DNA from: Candidatus Falkowiibacteriota bacterium
GTDB lineage: Bacteria > Patescibacteriota > Patescibacteriia > Patescibacteriales > UBA12465
Reading direction: 5' to 3'
Length of the DNA stretch: 39,678 nucleotides
Assembly: GCA_903847415.1 (NCBI GenBank)
Contig: CAINDR010000020.1
Span: 1 to 39,678, forward strand
A model generated the notes under the pieces. It saw only the letters and a program-made list of their open reading frames with translations, made no database searches and had not been told where the DNA came from. The position numbers and the translations under genes are program-made. This document shows positions 35,868-39,678 of the stretch, piece after piece. The first letter of the stretch is position 1. The number at the start of each line of letters is the position of its first letter.

Positions 35868-38405
35868 TTAATGAGAAAAATAATCTTCTTCATCATCCAG
35901 AACTGGCTTCTTCTCTTTTTTTTCAGATGTCGGTTTTTTGGCAAAGTCTTCTTCCGATTGATGAATGTCTTCTAAGATTTCTGCTTCATATTCCTCAGCT
36001 GTTTCTGGCTCATTTTCAAGAATATCTTCTTCAACTTCGGCTGAGAATAACTCGTTTTCAGGTTCTTCGCCTAAGTCATTCTCAACTTCTTCAATCTTGT
36101 TGCCAAAATCCAAAACACCGTCATCACCCTCATCTTCACCAAGGTAATTATCTGGAGCAACGGAGTTTAAGCGACTATGAACTGGGGAAACTGGAATCCC
36201 TGCCTCATAATCATCTTTACTAATTAAAATTTCTCTCGGCTTAGAGCCATTTGAGGGGCCAATCATGCCCGCCTCCTCCATCATATCTAAAATCTTAGCA
36301 GCCCGACCATAGCCAATACTCAAACGACGCTGAAGCAAAGAGGTGGAAGCTTTTCCGGCCTTAATTACAATTTCTTTAGCCTCATCCATCAAATCATCTT
36401 CATCGCCACAGCTACCATCCATCCCGACACCTGCAACACCACTAACTTTTTGTCTTTCGGTAACTCCGTCTAAATAATCAACTTGTCCACTCTTTTCTTT
36501 GATGTAATTAATAACATCTTTAATTTCTTCATCACTAACATAAGCGCCCTGAATTCGTTTTGGCTTGGACAACTCTGGTGTTGTTAAAAGCATATCTCCC
36601 TGTCCTAATAATTTTTCGGCACCAGAGATATCTAAAATAGTTTTTGAATCAACTAGTGAGGTTACCGCAAAAGCGATTCTAGCCGGAATATTGGCTTTAA
36701 TTAGACCTGTAATAACATCAACGCTCGGACGCTGAGTTGCGAGAATCAAATGAATACCAACTGCGCGAGACATTTGAGCAAGACGAATAATTGCTGCCTC
36801 CATGTCTTTGCCAGCTGTCATCATGAAATCAGCTAATTCATCAATCACAAAAACGATATAAGGCATTTTTTCTTTAGTTTCGTTGTTGTAACTAGCAATA
36901 TTTTTTTTACCAGAAGCGTTCAAAGTATCATAACGACGGTTCATTTCATTCAAGCACCATTTTAAAGCATTGATTGTTTTACCAACTTCAGTAATAACTG
37001 GCACTAAAAGATGAGGAATTCCATTATAAATTGGCAATTCTACCCGTTTAGGGTCAACCATAATAAACCGCAAATCTTCAGGGTTGTTTTGATAGAGCAA
37101 GGAAACAATAATCGTATTCAAACAAACAGATTTTCCGGAATTAGTAGCACCAGCAACCAACAAGTGAGGCATCCTAGTGATGTCATAGCTCCAAGAAGTT
37201 CCTGAAACATCTTTTCCCAAAGCAATCATGAGGTTATTTTTCCGGTTCCTAAAAGAGTCATCATCTAGAATTTCTCTCAAACCAACCAACGCCTTTGCTT
37301 TGTTTGGAACCTCAACGCCAATTAAAGATTGCCCAGGAATAGGAGCTTCAATTCGAATTGGATGAGCGGCTAAAGCTAAAGACAAATCATTGTTCAGGGT
37401 GGTAATTCTGGCAACTTTCACTCCTTCAGCTGGCTTAAAAGTATATTGAGTGACTGTTGGGCCAACTTTAGTTTCCCCCATTTCAACCATGATGCCAAAA
37501 TTTTCTAAAGTGTGTTTAATTTTTAAAGCGCCAGCTGCTGTATCGCCACCAATGGCTTTGGTCACTTTGTTGTTTAATAATTCCAGAGGGATATCAATCT
37601 TGATTGTTTTCTTTGGCCAAACAATTTTATCTTGAATTTTCTTTTCTGCTTCTTTGAATTTTGCCGGCACAATTTCTTGATTATCTTCGGCGTCATCTTC
37701 GAAATCTTCCTCGTGATGAGAAACTGGTTTTTGTTGCCAAGCAGAAATAATTTTACTGCTCAAAGCACTCGCTTTTCCCTGAGCAGAGTGCTCAAGAGAT
37801 TCTAATTCCTCTTGATCTTCAAGGGATTCTTTTCCAGAAAAAGCTCTCAAAATTTTTGCCCAAATACTTTCTCGGCCAATAATCTTTGCTAAAGAAGTAT
37901 TAAACACGATTACAATTGATAACAACAATAAGCAAGCTAAAATTAAGACACCACCCCAAAAACCAAAAAGATAGGAAAATAATTTAGCTAACTGCCAACC
38001 AAGATAACCACCGCCAGAGCCGGCTAAAGCTTTTGCTTCCCAAGTTAAGCTATTGTATAAAAAATGAAAAAAAGTTTGGATGGAAATAAATAACAAAAAA
38101 AGACCGAGATAATCATTAAATCTAATTTGATATTTTTTCGCTAAAGATAATAAGCCGCCCCAAGCCAGAAAAAATATTGGCACCAGCCATTTTCCAAAAC
38201 CAAAACCAAGTCCCAGCCAGTGAGAAAAAAATTGACCAAATTTACCAGATAAATCAAAAAGGCCAAGAAGACTCAATAAGCCAAAAGCAAAGATTGCTAA
38301 AATCAAAATACTTTTTCGAGCTCGCTCACCTAATTCCAATCCAGGGGAAGACGAGCGCTCTAAAAGTTCTTTTTCTTGGGATTTTTTTAAATTTTTCTTA
38401 CTCAT
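35868..38405 (-). CDS. ftsK: DNA translocase FtsK/SpoIIIE
   Basis: The 845-residue septal DNA pump moves chromosome ends away from the division site. Four or five N-terminal membrane helices (about 30-190) are followed by an acidic linker, the alpha domain, and a RecA-like motor with Walker A GATNSGKSV (about 418-426) and Walker B VFVIDELADFM (about 515). The gamma winged helix (TSLLQRRLSIGYGRAAKILD) ends near residue 730. About 110 strongly acidic residues then follow, which most FtsK proteins lack. I chose ATG 38405; the TTG at 38411 would add only two residues and lies outside the predicted transcript. Confidence 0.95.
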   Translation of the reverse strand: MSKKNLKKSQEKELLERSSSPGLELGERARKSILILAIFAFGLLSLLGLFDLSGKFGQFFSHWLGLGFGFGKWLVPIFFLAWGGLLSLAKKYQIRFNDYLGLFLLFISIQTFFHFLYNSLTWEAKALAGSGGGYLGWQLAKLFSYLFGFWGGVLILACLLLLSIVIVFNTSLAKIIGRESIWAKILRAFSGKESLEDQEELESLEHSAQGKASALSSKIISAWQQKPVSHHEEDFEDDAEDNQEIVPAKFKEAEKKIQDKIVWPKKTIKIDIPLELLNNKVTKAIGGDTAAGALKIKHTLENFGIMVEMGETKVGPTVTQYTFKPAEGVKVARITTLNNDLSLALAAHPIRIEAPIPGQSLIGVEVPNKAKALVGLREILDDDSFRNRKNNLMIALGKDVSGTSWSYDITRMPHLLVAGATNSGKSVCLNTIIVSLLYQNNPEDLRFIMVDPKRVELPIYNGIPHLLVPVITEVGKTINALKWCLNEMNRRYDTLNASGKKNIASYNNETKEKMPYIVFVIDELADFMMTAGKDMEAAIIRLAQMSRAVGIHLILATQRPSVDVITGLIKANIPARIAFAVTSLVDSKTILDISGAEKLLGQGDMLLTTPELSKPKRIQGAYVSDEEIKDVINYIKEKSGQVDYLDGVTERQKVSGVAGVGMDGSCGDEDDLMDEAKEIVIKAGKASTSLLQRRLSIGYGRAAKILDMMEEAGMIGPSNGSKPREILISKDDYEAGIPVSPVHSRLNSVAPDNYLGEDEGDDGVLDFGNKIEEVENDLGEEPENELFSAEVEEDILENEPETAEEYEAEILEDIHQSEEDFAKKPTSEKKEKKPVLDDEEDYFSH

Positions 38406-38411
38406 ATCCAA

Positions 38412-38420
38412 ATTATAGCA
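38412..38420 (-). promoter_or_regulatory. ftsK extended -10 promoter, predicted leaderless
   Basis: On the minus strand TGC-TATAAT has its hexamer at 38417-38412, exactly 6 nt before the ATG at 38405, so transcription should begin at or within a base of the start codon. The -35 region is only T-rich. Confidence 0.65.
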
Positions 38421-38476
38421 GTTAGCTCAGAATAAAAAAAGATGAACAAAAAAACACACTTTAAGTTTAATTAATT

Positions 38477-38500
38477 AACTCTCTTTTTTTATAGAGAGTT
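38477..38500 (-). terminator. Weak hairpin between the kinase gene and ftsK
   Basis: AACTCTCT (38477-38484) pairs with AGAGAGTT (38493-38500) around an 8-nt A/T loop. It is about 90 nt downstream of the kinase stop. The following sequence on the minus strand is only AATTAATT, so termination is uncertain. Confidence 0.35.
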
Positions 38501-38590
38501 TTGAACCGCAATCACAATTACGTGATACCCTTTATTGTCTTAACCCCAAACATGGATATGGACAATTTTTATTTTTTTATAACAATCAAG

Positions 38591-39652
38591 CTAGCTCTTA
38601 TAATTAACCATCAAATCTTGAGCCTGGCGACCAGTTTTTTGACGCTCACGAATGGCTGACAACAATTCCCTTCCATTAACCGGCGAAGGATGGTGATTCA
38701 AAAACCAATACACCGCTGTCCGAAGAGCTGTCCAATCATAATAAAGATTAATTCTCTCTTGTAAATCAGAATCTAAAACTCGACCAGAAGCCTTCAAATA
38801 CTCGGCTAAAAAAAGTTTTTTCATTTCTCTGGCAAACGCCAAATCTTCCACTTTTCGAACAATTTTATATTCTATCTGTTGAATAAATGCCCCCAAATCA
38901 CGAGCAAAGTCTGCTGGAGAAAAATCCGTAAAATCAATTAAGCCGACTTTATTTTCTCCAACTTTAATAATATTTTCCGGATGAGCATCGCCATGGATTA
39001 AAAATCTTTTTTCTAGAACAGGAAATGTTTTGTTTTCTTGTTCAATGCATTTGGCATAAAAAGCTGGTAAATCTTCATATTCACCATTTTTAAAGCGTGA
39101 TGCTAATTCTTGATAAATAAATTTTTCACCCGGCACAACGGTGGCGATTTTTTGATTATCGAGATGAAATTGAAAATCGGAATCAACTGGCAACTGATGA
39201 AGGCGCGCAAACATCCGCGCTGAAGCAGAAATTAGTGAGCTAATTTTTTCTTTGTTACCTTCTTTAATATAATGAAGTAAGGTTTTTCCAGATAAAGCAC
39301 GATAGAAGGTGGCTTCAAATTCTGAAAGATAAAATAAAGGGCGAGGTAATTTTAATTCTGCACTTGGTAATTTTTTTTTCCACAAATAATTCAAGGTATC
39401 CAAAACATTTTTGCGAGGCTCATTGCTATGGGCAGAGCAAACAATTTCCATTTTTTTCTCCTCACCTGTAGCGTTTTCCCAGAAGAGATGATAGGAAAAA
39501 ACAACATGATAAGTTGTTTCCCAAATCATTTTTTTGTAAGGAATGATTTCTATTTTATTAATTTTCTTAATTTGTGGATATTTTGGCAAGACTTTTTGAT
39601 TAAACAAATCAAAAATAAAATTCTGATCTAGCAACTGATATATTTTATTCAT
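38591..39652 (-). CDS. Aminoglycoside-phosphotransferase-fold (APH/choline kinase) small-molecule kinase
   Basis: The 353-residue protein has the APH-type kinase fold. The catalytic loop LIHGDAHPENI lies near residue 216 (Asp base and Asn metal ligand), followed by GLIDFTDFSPADFARDLG, the metal-binding IDF(T/S)D segment and the conserved R-D-L. The substrate is unknown. Family members phosphorylate antibiotics, choline, sugars or homoserine, and a housekeeping sugar or lipid-head role is as likely as resistance. The start at ATG 39652 lies 26 nt from the window edge, so the gene is complete but its promoter is cut off. Confidence 0.75.
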   Translation of the reverse strand: MNKIYQLLDQNFIFDLFNQKVLPKYPQIKKINKIEIIPYKKMIWETTYHVVFSYHLFWENATGEEKKMEIVCSAHSNEPRKNVLDTLNYLWKKKLPSAELKLPRPLFYLSEFEATFYRALSGKTLLHYIKEGNKEKISSLISASARMFARLHQLPVDSDFQFHLDNQKIATVVPGEKFIYQELASRFKNGEYEDLPAFYAKCIEQENKTFPVLEKRFLIHGDAHPENIIKVGENKVGLIDFTDFSPADFARDLGAFIQQIEYKIVRKVEDLAFAREMKKLFLAEYLKASGRVLDSDLQERINLYYDWTALRTAVYWFLNHHPSPVNGRELLSAIRERQKTGRQAQDLMVNYKS

Positions 39653-39678
39653 ATTATATTTAAAAATATTTTTTCCAA

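Noticed and set aside
38591-39652. Calling the kinase an aminoglycoside resistance gene
   Set aside because: Only the generic APH fold motifs are visible; many such kinases act on metabolites, and the context is housekeeping.
1-39678. Alternative genetic code (UGA as glycine)
   Set aside because: TGA ends porB, the Mur ligase and the microprotein at the expected protein lengths, and I see no internal in-frame TGA in the conserved genes.
1-39678. CRISPR arrays, tRNA or rRNA genes, insertion sequences
   Set aside because: Intergenic gaps are short, and I saw no regularly spaced repeats, cloverleaf-like sequence or transposase motifs.

Overview
The window looks like a chromosome segment of a Candidate Phyla Radiation (Patescibacteria, Parcubacteria-like) bacterium. 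Reasons: AT-rich, tightly packed genes; almost no Shine-Dalgarno (SD) sequences; promoters placed so close to start codons that several mRNAs should be leaderless; VirB2-like type IV secretion pilins fused to cysteine-rich domains; and a giant cysteine-rich secreted protein. TGA is used as a stop (for example porB and the Mur ligase), so this is the standard bacterial code, not the Gly-UGA code of Gracilibacteria/Absconditabacteria. No tRNA, rRNA, CRISPR array or insertion sequence was recognised.

Layout. (1) 57-109: a perfect 24-bp inverted repeat that carries a promoter-like sequence. (2) 177-11751, minus strand: xthA, a membrane acyltransferase, rsmA, a small membrane-anchored protein and a 2767-residue exported protein with repeated Cys motifs, jelly-roll-like modules and a PKD-like end. 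(3) 11747-19462, plus strand: one likely operon that starts with a DsbA-like thiol oxidoreductase, continues with porG-porD-porA, is interrupted by two tandem pilin paralogues, resumes with porB and ends with a pilin fused to an M15-type peptidase, then a terminator. (4) 19473-23592, minus strand: lepA, an unlisted 34-residue microprotein, recJ and rnhA. (5) 23782-24318, plus strand: an orphan 114-residue membrane protein gene with a consensus promoter and a folded leader that can sequester its SD. (6) 24335-35063, minus strand: murJ, rpoC, rpoB (with a leader terminator) and a MurE-like ligase. (7) 35201-39652, minus strand: an orphan 138-residue protein with a 19-bp leader hairpin, ftsK and an aminoglycoside-phosphotransferase-fold kinase.

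How the genes may work together. The plus-strand operon mixes a fermentative redox enzyme (2-oxoacid:ferredoxin oxidoreductase) with parts that look like a cell-surface machine: three VirB2-type two-helix pilins with extracellular Cys-rich domains, one of them carrying a wall-cutting peptidase, and a CPYC thiol oxidoreductase that could form their disulfides. The giant Cys-rich protein nearby is a plausible partner or a further client. This is inference from domains and gene order. The strongest RNA-level candidate is the leader of the orphan gene at 23965: it belongs to the only clear SD-bearing gene noticed here, and that SD lies in an 8-bp helix stacked over a 16-bp hairpin.
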